Source of the DNA: Sporocytophaga sp.
GTDB lineage: Bacteria; Bacteroidota; Bacteroidia; Cytophagales; Cytophagaceae
Reading direction: 5' to 3'
Length of the DNA: 64,000 bases
Assembly: GCA_024707265.1 (NCBI GenBank)
Contig: JANQAB010000004.1
Location: 806,001-870,000 of the forward strand
The translations under genes and the position numbers were made by a program. This document shows, one piece after another, positions 56,061 to 64,000 of the stretch; within the stretch, counting starts at the first letter, position 1, and every line of letters starts with the position of its first letter. The notes under the pieces are model-generated. The model had not been told where the DNA came from. It searched no databases and saw only the letters and a program-made list of their open reading frames with translations.

Positions 56061-56066
56061 TAGTAA

Positions 56067-57188
56067 GTGAAGTACAATTATACTCCAGCAGGAATTAACA
56101 AAACCGATGTGAAAAAAATAGGGATTCTGAGAGCAAATGCTCTTGGGGATTTTATTGTAACGCTTACAGCAATTCAATCATTGAGCCATTTCTTTCCGGA
56201 TGCTGAAATTGTTTTATTTGGAAAGGAATGGCATAAGTTTTTTCTGGAAGAAACAGATGATAATGGTTTAATGAGGACCTGCATCAACCGTGTTATAGTC
56301 ATTCCTGTGATGAATGGCCTAAGAGAAGAACCTGGAATATCGGAAAATCCGGGTGAGATAGAACAGTTTTTTAAATCCCTTCAACATGAAAGTTTTGACC
56401 TGGCCATTAGTTTTCATGGAAAGGGAAATGCTGCAATACCTTTTTTGACAAGATTAAATGCAAAGTATACAATAGGTCTAAGTTGCGAAGAATCAGAGCA
56501 GCCCGAAAGCAGTCTTAACTTTTATTACTATCAATCGGAAGTTGTCAGGTACCTGGAGGTGGCTTCTCTCACAGGAGCTCCGTTGCTGCTGGAACCTCCT
56601 AGAATCAAGTTGTTTCAAAATGATTATTCGGAAGTTCACAGATATTTGGAGAGCAATAATATCAAAGGAAAGTTTATCGCCATTCATACCTGTGGTAAAG
56701 ATATAAGAAGGATGTGGACAAAAGAGAAGTTCTCTGCATTGAGCAAATGTCTTATTCAATCCGGATTTGTTGTTGTACTGACAGGGTCCAGGGAAGATAG
56801 AGCATACAACGTAGAGATAGTTAAGATGTCTGGCAACGTTATTTTTGATTCATCCGGATTGTTTTCAATTGGTGGACTTGCTGCTTTTTATAATTTATCA
56901 TCTTTGGTTATTTCTGTTGATACTGGAGCTCTTCATGTAGCCATAGCAGCACAGGCTAAGACAGTGGGCCTATATTGGGCGCCTAATCTTATCAATTGGG
57001 CTCCACTTACGAGAGAGAAGCACAGGCCGGTAATTGGCTGGGAAATCAAATGCTGTGTTTGTGGTATTGCTCCGGTTAACCCGTATCCTTTTGAACCACA
57101 TGGTGAAAACTGCCAACACCAACATTCTTTTATTGAATCAATTTCAGTGGAAGAGGTCTACAATGCTGCAATGGCATTGTTACGGTAA
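56067..57188 (+). CDS. GT9-family (heptosyltransferase-like) glycosyltransferase
   Basis: 373 aa, beginning at a GTG six bases after the PEBP gene. GT9 features: IGILRANALGDFIVTLTAI (N-domain), FIAIHTCGKDIRRMW (nucleotide site), LVISVDTGALHVAIAA and a C-terminal SISVEEVYNAA. An extra cysteine-bearing loop, KCCVCGIAP, near residue 335 is unusual. It probably transfers a heptose from ADP-heptose to a glycan; the acceptor is unknown. Confidence 0.85.
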   Translation: MKYNYTPAGINKTDVKKIGILRANALGDFIVTLTAIQSLSHFFPDAEIVLFGKEWHKFFLEETDDNGLMRTCINRVIVIPVMNGLREEPGISENPGEIEQFFKSLQHESFDLAISFHGKGNAAIPFLTRLNAKYTIGLSCEESEQPESSLNFYYYQSEVVRYLEVASLTGAPLLLEPPRIKLFQNDYSEVHRYLESNNIKGKFIAIHTCGKDIRRMWTKEKFSALSKCLIQSGFVVVLTGSREDRAYNVEIVKMSGNVIFDSSGLFSIGGLAAFYNLSSLVISVDTGALHVAIAAQAKTVGLYWAPNLINWAPLTREKHRPVIGWEIKCCVCGIAPVNPYPFEPHGENCQHQHSFIESISVEEVYNAAMALLR

Positions 57189-57291
57189 TTCCATGTTTTT
57201 CAGGCTTGACTACACCTGTTTTTCTTTATTCAATCTGCTCAATAACAAATGTCCATAAAATTCTATTAAATCAATAGAGAGGAATATAAGG

Positions 57292-58287
57292 ATGAAAGAT
57301 TTGAGGGGATTGAATCCAAAGAAGATAGCAATATTCAGAGCACTACAGCTGGGAGATTTGTTATGTGCAATACCAGCAATAAGGGCTTTAAAAAAATATT
57401 TGCCAGATTCAGAAATCACATTAATAGGCCTGCCTTGGGCAAAAGCTTTTGTCGACAGATATCCAATGTACTTTTCCGGATTCATCAATTTTCCTGGATT
57501 TCCGGGGCTTCCAGAACAGGAATATAAACCGGCAGAATTTATAAAGTTTGCAGATAAGGTATTTGCTTCCAGATTTGATCTGATCATTCAGATGCAAGGT
57601 AATGGATCCATTGTAAACCCAATGGTGGAGTTATTCGGAGCAAAGAGAACTGCAGGGTATTTTAAATCAGGAGATTATTGTCCTAATAAGGACTTGTATA
57701 TGGAATATCCTGAAGGTTTGTCAGAGATAGACAGACATCTTTCATTGATGAGGTACTTGGGAATTAAGCATGATGGCAAGACGTTAGAATTTCCTCTGAA
57801 AGAGGATGAGCATTTCTTGTTTGACAATCTGGTTGCAAAATATAAGTTGAATCCTGGAGATTATGTAGTGCTTCATCCGGGATCAAGGGATACGACAAGA
57901 AGATGGAATCCGGAATACTTTGCAAACATAGGAGATATGATTTCTAAAAAGGGTTATAAGGTTGTACTGACAGGAACAAAGGAAGAGAAGAAAATAGCAA
58001 TGGAGGTGAAAGGCCTTATGAAATATAAGCCTGTGGATCTGGTGGAGAAAACATGTCTGGGTGTGCTTACATCATTGATCAGAAATGCCAGAATGCTATT
58101 TTCAAATGATACAGGAGTTTCACACCTTGCATCGGTAACAAAAACCAAAAGCCTTGTAATATTTCTTAACTCCGACCCGAAGAGATGGGCTCCTCTTAAT
58201 AAAAGAATTCATCAGATAATTTTACCTCATGAAGCCAAAAATTTTAAATATGTATTAAAGAGAACAGAAGATATTCTTATGTCATAA
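57292..58287 (+). CDS. GT9-family (heptosyltransferase-like) glycosyltransferase
   Basis: 331 aa. Motifs are KIAIFRALQLGDLLCAIPAI, VVLHPGSRDTTRRWNPEY and LFSNDTGVSHLASVTKTK, the standard GT9 set. It is a paralog of the gene just upstream and of the partial gene at 63462. A 103-base gap precedes it. Together with HldE and the GmhB-like phosphatase in this cluster, it points to heptose transfer. Confidence 0.88.
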   Translation: MKDLRGLNPKKIAIFRALQLGDLLCAIPAIRALKKYLPDSEITLIGLPWAKAFVDRYPMYFSGFINFPGFPGLPEQEYKPAEFIKFADKVFASRFDLIIQMQGNGSIVNPMVELFGAKRTAGYFKSGDYCPNKDLYMEYPEGLSEIDRHLSLMRYLGIKHDGKTLEFPLKEDEHFLFDNLVAKYKLNPGDYVVLHPGSRDTTRRWNPEYFANIGDMISKKGYKVVLTGTKEEKKIAMEVKGLMKYKPVDLVEKTCLGVLTSLIRNARMLFSNDTGVSHLASVTKTKSLVIFLNSDPKRWAPLNKRIHQIILPHEAKNFKYVLKRTEDILMS

Positions 58288-58330
58288 ATTCAATCAGGTT
58301 GGAATGTGAGATAGATTAAATAGTAAAAAT

Positions 58331-59311
58331 ATGACAATAGAGAAAGGAAAGCCTGTAAAGATATTTACATGGCATATTCATGGAAGTTATCTGTATTATC
58401 TTACACAGGCAAATGCAGAGTTTTATCTTCCAGTAAAACCAGGAGGAGAAGAAGGGTATGGGGGGAAAACCTCATCATTCCCATGGGGAAGCAATGTTCA
58501 TGAAGTCCCTGTTGAAAAAGTAAAAGAAATGAATTTTGACATCATCCTATTTCAATCCAAAAAGAGCTACCTGCAGGATCAGTATGATATCCTGACTCCC
58601 GAACAGAGGGCTTTGCCTAAAATTTATCTTGAGCACGATCCTCCCAGAGATGTTCCGACTGACACAAGACATGTTGTGGATGATCCACAAATGCTTTTGG
58701 TACATGTAACACACTTTAACAACCTTATGTGGGACAATAACAGAACACCTTCCAAAGTGATTGAGCATGGTGTATTGGTGCCTCCGCATGTAAGTTACAG
58801 AGGAGAATTGGATAAAGGCATAGTGGTCATCAATGGAATTGCTAAAAGAGGACGGAGGTTAGGGCTTGATATTTTTCATAAAGTCAGAAATGAAGTGCCC
58901 ATAGATATCATAGGAATGGGATCACATGAAGTTGGGGGGCTAGGAGAAATAAACAATACAGAAGTTGCCTCCTTCATTTCTCAGTACCGCTTCTTTTTCA
59001 ATCCTATCAGATATACCAGTCTGGGTCTTTCTGTATGCGAAGCGATGATGGTAGGAGTACCAGTCGTTGGGTTGGCCAGCACAGAAATGCCGATAACAAT
59101 TGTGAATGATGTATCCGGGTACATTCATACAGATGTGGATTTTCTTATTACCAAAATGAAACATTTGCTGGATGATCCTCAGAAAGCAAAACAACTTGGA
59201 GATGGTGCAAAGTCCATGGCTTTATCAAAATTCGGTATAGAAAGATTTAAGAGTGATTGGCTTGAAACGTTTAATGCTGTATTAAAGAGCAGATTGGAGA
59301 TTGAGGTATAG
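58331..59311 (+). CDS. GT4-like glycosyltransferase
   Basis: 326 aa. The start (VKIFTWHIHGSYLYYLTQAN) and the Rossmann C-domain with NPIRYTSLGLSVCEAMMVGV and VPVVGLASTEMPITI match the GT-B/GT4 fold, with one of the two Glu of the E-x7-E motif replaced (SLGLSVCEAM). The N-domain has a charged loop (LEHDPPRDVPTD). It lies 43 bases after the GT9 gene and overlaps the stop region of the next GT4 gene, so one operon. Donor unknown. Confidence 0.78.
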   Translation: MTIEKGKPVKIFTWHIHGSYLYYLTQANAEFYLPVKPGGEEGYGGKTSSFPWGSNVHEVPVEKVKEMNFDIILFQSKKSYLQDQYDILTPEQRALPKIYLEHDPPRDVPTDTRHVVDDPQMLLVHVTHFNNLMWDNNRTPSKVIEHGVLVPPHVSYRGELDKGIVVINGIAKRGRRLGLDIFHKVRNEVPIDIIGMGSHEVGGLGEINNTEVASFISQYRFFFNPIRYTSLGLSVCEAMMVGVPVVGLASTEMPITIVNDVSGYIHTDVDFLITKMKHLLDDPQKAKQLGDGAKSMALSKFGIERFKSDWLETFNAVLKSRLEIEV

Positions 59312-59315
59312 GATT

Positions 59316-60650
59316 ATGAGAAGAAAAGTAGCCTTTATAAGTGAGCATGCTTCTCCTCTCGCAATGATAGGTGGAGTAGACAGTGGAGGACAAAATGTTT
59401 ATGTTTCAATGCTTGCATCGAAACTTGCTTATTTCGGATTTGAGGTAGATATCTTTACCAGATGGGATAATCCTGCTATGAATCAGGTGGTCTCTTTGGC
59501 ACCTGGTGTTCAGGTTGTACACATAAAAGCAGGTCCGAAGGAAATCATTCCTAAAGAAAATATTTTTCAATTCATGGATGAATTTGCCTCCGGAATGATT
59601 CAATTCATGGATTCGAATAAAATAAACTATGAACTGTTACACGCTCATTTCTGGATGTCCGGATATGTTGCTTCATTGATCAAAAACATTCTTTCAATTC
59701 CTTATATCATTACTTTTCATGCTCTGGGAAGAATAAGAAGATTATATCAGGGTAAAGATGATGGGTTTCCGGACGAGCGCTTCACCATTGAAGAACAGGT
59801 TGCCAGAGAAGCTGATATGATCATCGCGGAATGCCCTCAGGATATGGAAGATCTGATTATTCATTATATGGCGGATCCGGATAAAGTTCGTGTTGTGCCT
59901 TGTGGTTTTGACAAAAGCGAATTTTTCCCAATGGATAAATACAGGTCTAAATTAAAGCTGGGAATAGATCCGTCAGAATTTGTGATCCTGCAGTTAGGAA
60001 GGCTGGTAAAAAGGAAAGGCATTGATAATGTTGTACTCGGAGTGAAGGAACTTCTTAAAATTAAAGAGGGTCCTGTAAAGCTGCTCATTGTTGGAGGAGA
60101 GTCAGATGAACCAGATCCTTCTAAAACTCCGGAGATAGGAAGGCTTATGGATCTGGCAAAAAAAGAAAACATAGATTCAAAGGTATCTTTTGCCGGAAGA
60201 AAGAAAAGAGGAGTATTAAAACATTATTATAATGCTGCTGACGTATTTGTAACGACCCCCTGGTATGAGCCATTTGGAATTACACCTTTGGAATCTATGG
60301 CTTGCGGAACGCCTGTAATAGGTTCTAATGTGGGAGGAATCAAATTCAGCGTCAAACATGGAGAGACAGGATTTCTTGTTCCTCCTAATGATCCTGAGCT
60401 TCTTGGTAAGAGGTTGTATGATCTTTCTACAGATAAGGAACTCATGAGAAAATTTTGCCTGAATTCCGTAAGGAGAGTCAATACATTATTTACGTGGGAA
60501 CGTGTTGGGAGAATGGTATCTGAAATATATGAAGAAGTACTTGGATCTCCAGTCACGCGATTAGGGAAAATTCAAAATTCTATCAGTGAATTTTTAGGTA
60601 GCATCGGAAAATCAAAAATAATAAAAGAAAAGAACATCAATCAAATATAA
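59316..60650 (+). CDS. GT4-family glycosyltransferase (sucrose-phosphate-synthase-like)
   Basis: 444 aa from the ATG at 59316 (MRRKVAFISEHASPLAMIGG). Donor-side features are VDSGGQNVYVSMLAS, HAHFWMSGYVA, LQLGRLVKRKGIDNV and the E-x7-E motif EPFGITPLESMACGTPVIGS. This is the best-formed retaining GT4 in the window. It begins five bases after the previous stop, so translation is coupled, and is followed by the SDR gene after four bases. Confidence 0.9.
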   Translation: MRRKVAFISEHASPLAMIGGVDSGGQNVYVSMLASKLAYFGFEVDIFTRWDNPAMNQVVSLAPGVQVVHIKAGPKEIIPKENIFQFMDEFASGMIQFMDSNKINYELLHAHFWMSGYVASLIKNILSIPYIITFHALGRIRRLYQGKDDGFPDERFTIEEQVAREADMIIAECPQDMEDLIIHYMADPDKVRVVPCGFDKSEFFPMDKYRSKLKLGIDPSEFVILQLGRLVKRKGIDNVVLGVKELLKIKEGPVKLLIVGGESDEPDPSKTPEIGRLMDLAKKENIDSKVSFAGRKKRGVLKHYYNAADVFVTTPWYEPFGITPLESMACGTPVIGSNVGGIKFSVKHGETGFLVPPNDPELLGKRLYDLSTDKELMRKFCLNSVRRVNTLFTWERVGRMVSEIYEEVLGSPVTRLGKIQNSISEFLGSIGKSKIIKEKNINQI

Positions 60651-60654
60651 AGCT

Positions 60655-61374
60655 ATGCTAAAGGATAAAGTAATTCTTGTAACAGGTGGAGGCCAGGGGC
60701 TGGGAGCTGCGATAGGAAGAATGTTAGCCACGGATGGTGCAATTATCATTCCCGTAGATATCAATCAGGATAATCTTAAAGATATTGTAAATGAAATCAA
60801 TAGCCTTGGAGGTAGAGCATGTGACTACAAAATGGATGTAGGAGATCAAGAAAATGTGGAAGACGTAATTGCTGCAATTATAAGGGATCATGGAAAACTT
60901 GATGTCGTCATTAATAATGCGGGGGTGGATTTTACCAAATCAGTGGACGAGCTTACTTATGATGAATGGAACAAAGTAATTAAGGTAAACCTTTCAGGGC
61001 CATTTAATGTAGCAAAGGCCTCTTATCCTCATTTACTGAAAAATGGTAAAGGCCATATTGTAAATATCGTTTCTACAGCCGCCAAAAGGACCTGGGCCAA
61101 TGCATCTGCTTACCATGCAAGTAAGTGGGGACTTTTAGGGTTTAGTCATGCGCTCCATGTGGAAGCAAGAAAAGACAATCTTAAAGTCACAGCCATTGTT
61201 GCAGGAGGAATGCAGACTCCGTTTATTCTGGAACGTTTTCCTGATGTAGATCCCAATCTGCTGCAAGATCCTAAGAATGTTGCATTTACTGTAAGACATG
61301 TTTTAATGCAGCCTGAAGGATCTGTTATTCCTGAAGTAATGGTGATTCCTATGCGTGAAACTTCATGGCCTTAG
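60655..61374 (+). CDS. Classical short-chain dehydrogenase/reductase
   Basis: 239 aa. The cofactor loop is VTGGGQGLGAAIGRM, the NNAG motif is VINNAGVDF, and the active site is S-T-A...YHASK (about residues 142-158). It is not HldD, which is an extended SDR and longer. The substrate is probably a sugar or polyol intermediate of the glycan pathway, judged by position (four bases after a GT4 gene, eleven before the GmhB-like gene). Confidence 0.9.
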   Translation: MLKDKVILVTGGGQGLGAAIGRMLATDGAIIIPVDINQDNLKDIVNEINSLGGRACDYKMDVGDQENVEDVIAAIIRDHGKLDVVINNAGVDFTKSVDELTYDEWNKVIKVNLSGPFNVAKASYPHLLKNGKGHIVNIVSTAAKRTWANASAYHASKWGLLGFSHALHVEARKDNLKVTAIVAGGMQTPFILERFPDVDPNLLQDPKNVAFTVRHVLMQPEGSVIPEVMVIPMRETSWP

Positions 61375-61385
61375 TATAAAACAAT

Positions 61386-61952
61386 ATGGAACGGGCAATA
61401 TTTCTTGACAAAGATGGGACACTCATAAAAGATATTCCCTACAATGTTGATATAAAAAAAATTGTTGTTTTTGAAAATGCCTTTAAGGGACTAAAAGACC
61501 TGCAGGACATGGGTTTTAAGGTTATAGTGGTTACCAATCAGTCGGGAGTTGGCCTGGGATATTGTAAAGAAGAAGAGGTTAAGAATGTAGGGGAATATTT
61601 ATTCACCTATTTAAATCGGTTTTCGATCAAGCTAGATGGTTATTATTACTGTCCGCATCATCCTGGCAGCACTTTCCCTGAATACAGAAGAGATTGCAGC
61701 TGCAGGAAACCCAAAGAAGGCATGATCTTAACGGCGGCAACAGACCATAATATTAATTTGCAACATTCCTGGATGATAGGAGACATACTGAATGATGTGG
61801 AAGCCGGGAGCAGGGCAGGGTGCAAAACGATCCTTATAAACAATGGAAACGAAACGGAATGGTTGTTAGGCCCATACAGAAGACCGGACTTCATTGCGGA
61901 AAATCTAAAAGATGCATTGGAAAGTATTGTGGATTTAAACAGAAAACTTTAG
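61386..61952 (+). CDS. gmhB: HAD-IIIA phosphatase, GmhB-like (heptose 1,7-bisphosphate phosphatase)
   Basis: 188 aa. HAD motif I is IFLDKDGTLIKD, motif II VTNQSG, and motif IV MIGDILNDVEAG. A zinc-binding loop Cys-x-His-His...Cys-x-Cys is seen in YYCPHHPGS and RDCSCRKPKEG, characteristic of GmhB. It removes the C7 phosphate of heptose bisphosphate in ADP-heptose synthesis. HldE follows after two bases. The isomerase GmhA and epimerase HldD are not in the window. Confidence 0.88.
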   Translation: MERAIFLDKDGTLIKDIPYNVDIKKIVVFENAFKGLKDLQDMGFKVIVVTNQSGVGLGYCKEEEVKNVGEYLFTYLNRFSIKLDGYYYCPHHPGSTFPEYRRDCSCRKPKEGMILTAATDHNINLQHSWMIGDILNDVEAGSRAGCKTILINNGNETEWLLGPYRRPDFIAENLKDALESIVDLNRKL

Positions 61953-61954
61953 GT

Positions 61955-63433
61955 ATGAATAATCATTATGGTGATTTGATTGGAAGTTTTGAGGGAAAGA
62001 AAATATTGATCATTGGAGATGCCATTCTTGATACTTACTTAAAAGGTTATTCCGAACGGCTTAGCAGGGAAGCTCCTGTTCCGATTATTAATGTGGAGAA
62101 ACAAATACATGAATGTGGAGGTGCTGCAAATACAGCCATCAATTGTGCTGCATTGGGTGCTGAGGTTATTTTTATTACTGTACTTGGGAATGACAATGAT
62201 GGAAGAGCGCTTATAGATGTATTAAAAAGCAATAAAGTCAATACTGATCATATTTTACAGAATGGGAATAGAAGTACTTTATCTAAGCGAAGAGTAACTG
62301 TGTCATCCTCAATACTATTAAGAATTGACGAAGGCAATACAGATCCTATTTCTTCAGACACAGAATCATCACTGGCAGACAAAATCAATAAAGTTTATCA
62401 GTCTGTTGATGCAGTTATTCTGTCTGACTATGGATATGGGATATTGACCGGACAAGTGATACAGCATCTTAAGAAACTAAAATTATTAAATGACAAGATA
62501 TTTATTGTTGACTCAAAAGATCTAAGGAAATTTAAATCTATACAACCCAAAGCTGTAAAGCCTAATTATGAAGAAACACTTCATCTGTTAAATCTTCCTA
62601 AAATAACTAACAGCAGCAGAATCAATCAGGTGTCTTCCCAAGGACAGCGCTTGCTGGAAGTTACAGGTTCTCAGGTGGTCATATCTACTATGGATGCTGA
62701 TGGCTCATTATTATTTGAAAAGGGCAAAGAACCAATATGGATTAAAGCTATTCCTGGTGACAACAAAAATGCAATAGGTGCTGGAGACACTTTTATAAGC
62801 GCTCTGACACTTTCATTATGCTGCAAGGATGATGCAAAGACAGGTCTTGAAATCGCCTCAGCTGCTGCATCCATTGTGGTCCAGAAAGAAGGAACCTGCA
62901 GTTGCAGCGCAGAGGAATTAAAAAACTATTTTAGTGAAAATCCTAAATATGTAAGCTCCCTCTTAAGTCTTGTCGCAAAGATCAAAAAAATGAAGGCCAG
63001 CGGAAAAAAAATAGTCTTTGCCAATGGTTGTTTCGATATTCTGCATAAAGGCCATATAGATCTTCTGAATAAGGCCAAAAGCTTTGGAGATATATTAATT
63101 GTGGGCCTCAACAGTGATGAAAGCATTAAAAGGCTTAAGGGAAATGACCGTCCCATTAATAGTCTGGACGATAGAATCAGTGTATTGTCAGGATTAGCAA
63201 GCATTGACTTTATAATTCCTTTCGAAGAGGATTCTCCTTCCAGAATAATTGAAGAAATACAACCGGATGTTTTTGTTAAAGGTGGTGATTATAAAACCAA
63301 AATCATTCCGGAAGCTAGTCTGGTTAACCAGTTTGGAGGAGAGGTGAAGGTTATAAGTTTTGTTGAGGATAAATCAACAACGAATATTATTAACAAGATC
63401 AAAGATTCAAGTCCAACTTCCAAGGCAGTATAA
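61955..63433 (+). CDS. hldE: Bifunctional heptose-7-phosphate kinase / heptose-1-phosphate adenylyltransferase
   Basis: 492 aa from the ATG at 61955. A longer reading from 61820 only overlaps gmhB. The N-terminal half is a PfkB-type kinase: ILIIGDAILDTYLKGYSER, CGGAANTAINCAALG and catalytic AIGAGDTFISAL. The C-terminal third is a nucleotidyltransferase with FANGCFDILHKGHIDLL and VKGGDYKTKIIPEA. It makes ADP-D-glycero-beta-D-manno-heptose together with GmhB. Its presence next to GT9 genes is the main evidence that this cluster builds a heptose-containing glycan. Confidence 0.93.
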   Translation: MNNHYGDLIGSFEGKKILIIGDAILDTYLKGYSERLSREAPVPIINVEKQIHECGGAANTAINCAALGAEVIFITVLGNDNDGRALIDVLKSNKVNTDHILQNGNRSTLSKRRVTVSSSILLRIDEGNTDPISSDTESSLADKINKVYQSVDAVILSDYGYGILTGQVIQHLKKLKLLNDKIFIVDSKDLRKFKSIQPKAVKPNYEETLHLLNLPKITNSSRINQVSSQGQRLLEVTGSQVVISTMDADGSLLFEKGKEPIWIKAIPGDNKNAIGAGDTFISALTLSLCCKDDAKTGLEIASAAASIVVQKEGTCSCSAEELKNYFSENPKYVSSLLSLVAKIKKMKASGKKIVFANGCFDILHKGHIDLLNKAKSFGDILIVGLNSDESIKRLKGNDRPINSLDDRISVLSGLASIDFIIPFEEDSPSRIIEEIQPDVFVKGGDYKTKIIPEASLVNQFGGEVKVISFVEDKSTTNIINKIKDSSPTSKAV

Positions 63434-63461
63434 ATAAGACAAACATGTAATTCATATTAAA

Positions 63462-64000
63462 ATGGAAAGTTTCAAAGAATGGAAGGATCTCAGGAATATT
63501 CTATGTATTCGCCTGGACAATATGGGAGATGTACTGATGACAACTCCTGCTCTTCGGGCGTTAAAAGATGGATTTCCGGAAAGAAAGATTACTTTGCTTA
63601 CTTCCTCAGCAGGAAAAGCTGTTGCACAATTTATTCCTACTATTAACAACGTTATTGTTTTTGATACACCATGGGTAAAAAATAACGGGATGTATTCTTC
63701 TTCCAAAACTTTTGAAATGATTGAACTTTTAAAAAGAGAAAATTTTGATGGAGCAATAATCTTTACTGTTTATAGTCAAAACCCTCTGCCAGCTGCAATG
63801 CTATGTCATTTGGCTGAAATTCCTAGGGTCTTAGGGTATTGTCGTGAAAATCCTTATAACCTTATTTCAGACTGGGTTCCGGAACATGAACCTTTGGCAG
63901 AAATTAAACATGAAGTTACAAGGCAACTGGATCTGGTAGGATATACAGGAAGTTTTACTTCCAATAACAGATTACAACTTAGTCTTACTCCAGAGGATGA
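63462..64000 (+). CDS. GT9-family glycosyltransferase, 3' end outside window
   Basis: About 180 visible residues from the ATG at 63462: ILCIRLDNMGDVLMTTPALR, then FPERKITLLTSSAGKAVAQF. This is the N-terminal domain of GT9; the frame is still open at the window end. It is the third GT9 in the cluster, 28 bases after hldE, so the operon continues to the right. Confidence 0.87.
   Translation, partial: MESFKEWKDLRNILCIRLDNMGDVLMTTPALRALKDGFPERKITLLTSSAGKAVAQFIPTINNVIVFDTPWVKNNGMYSSSKTFEMIELLKRENFDGAIIFTVYSQNPLPAAMLCHLAEIPRVLGYCRENPYNLISDWVPEHEPLAEIKHEVTRQLDLVGYTGSFTSNNRLQLSLTPED

Noticed and set aside
60655..61374. SDR gene as the HldD epimerase of the heptose pathway
   Set aside because: It is a classical 239-aa SDR with YHASK; HldD is an extended SDR of about 310 aa with different motifs.

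Overview
The window reads as AT-rich chromosomal DNA from a gliding or surface-associated member of the Bacteroidota, most likely order Cytophagales (Cytophaga/Sporocytophaga-like; this placement is inference). The support is a PorP/SprF-type protein, a gliding-motility adhesin with SprB repeats and a type-B sorting domain, two proteins with type IX secretion (T9SS) type-A tails, FecR/ECF sigma regulation, and a CzcA-TolC fusion of the kind known from this phylum. I saw no rRNA, tRNA, CRISPR array or intact insertion sequence.

Layout. 1-6.8 kb (+): a type-I-like export operon (ABC exporter tail, HlyD adaptor, TolC) enclosing an ATP-grasp ligase, a 2-oxoglutarate/Fe(II) oxygenase, a 57-residue peptide that ends exactly in Gly-Gly, and an unusual GT2 protein. 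This is the best candidate here for an undescribed peptide natural-product system. 6.8-10.4 kb: a DUF1080 protein, a three-PAS histidine kinase and a small repeat family. 10.6-17.5 kb (-): lytic transglycosylase, DUF4126, DUF748, lgt, and an ECF sigma/FecR/STN-barrel signalling set. 17.6-22.8 kb (-): PorP/SprF, a small lipoprotein and a 1267-aa adhesin in one operon. 23.2-28.4 kb (+): a PadR/PspC pair with a clear operator and promoter, then unknown envelope proteins. 28.6-34.7 kb (+): heavy-metal RND efflux. 35-45.6 kb: fabV, a VOC protein, an ELWxxDGT T9SS protein, a macro-domain protein, a cupredoxin, a histidine kinase and an orphan NrfD-like membrane protein. 45.7-64 kb (mostly +): a TPP enzyme, an enolase-superfamily enzyme and an FAD/Fe-S oxidoreductase, followed by a glycan cluster (GT2, three GT9, two GT4, SDR, GmhB-like, HldE) interspersed with a ferritin-like DUF892 protein, a PEBP protein and a histidine phosphatase.

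Sequence quality matters for reading this window. Ten genes are broken by small indels, mostly one base in a homopolymer: STN-barrel, lgt, PadR, an unknown envelope protein, a two-helix membrane protein, a PAS kinase, the NrfD-like protein, the FAD/Fe-S oxidase, and DUF892 twice. In every case one small correction gives a full-length protein, and in most of them the restored stretch carries recognisable family motifs. One of the genes, lgt, is normally essential. Sequencing or assembly error is therefore the simplest reading. I give these genes their reconstructed spans and state where each break lies.
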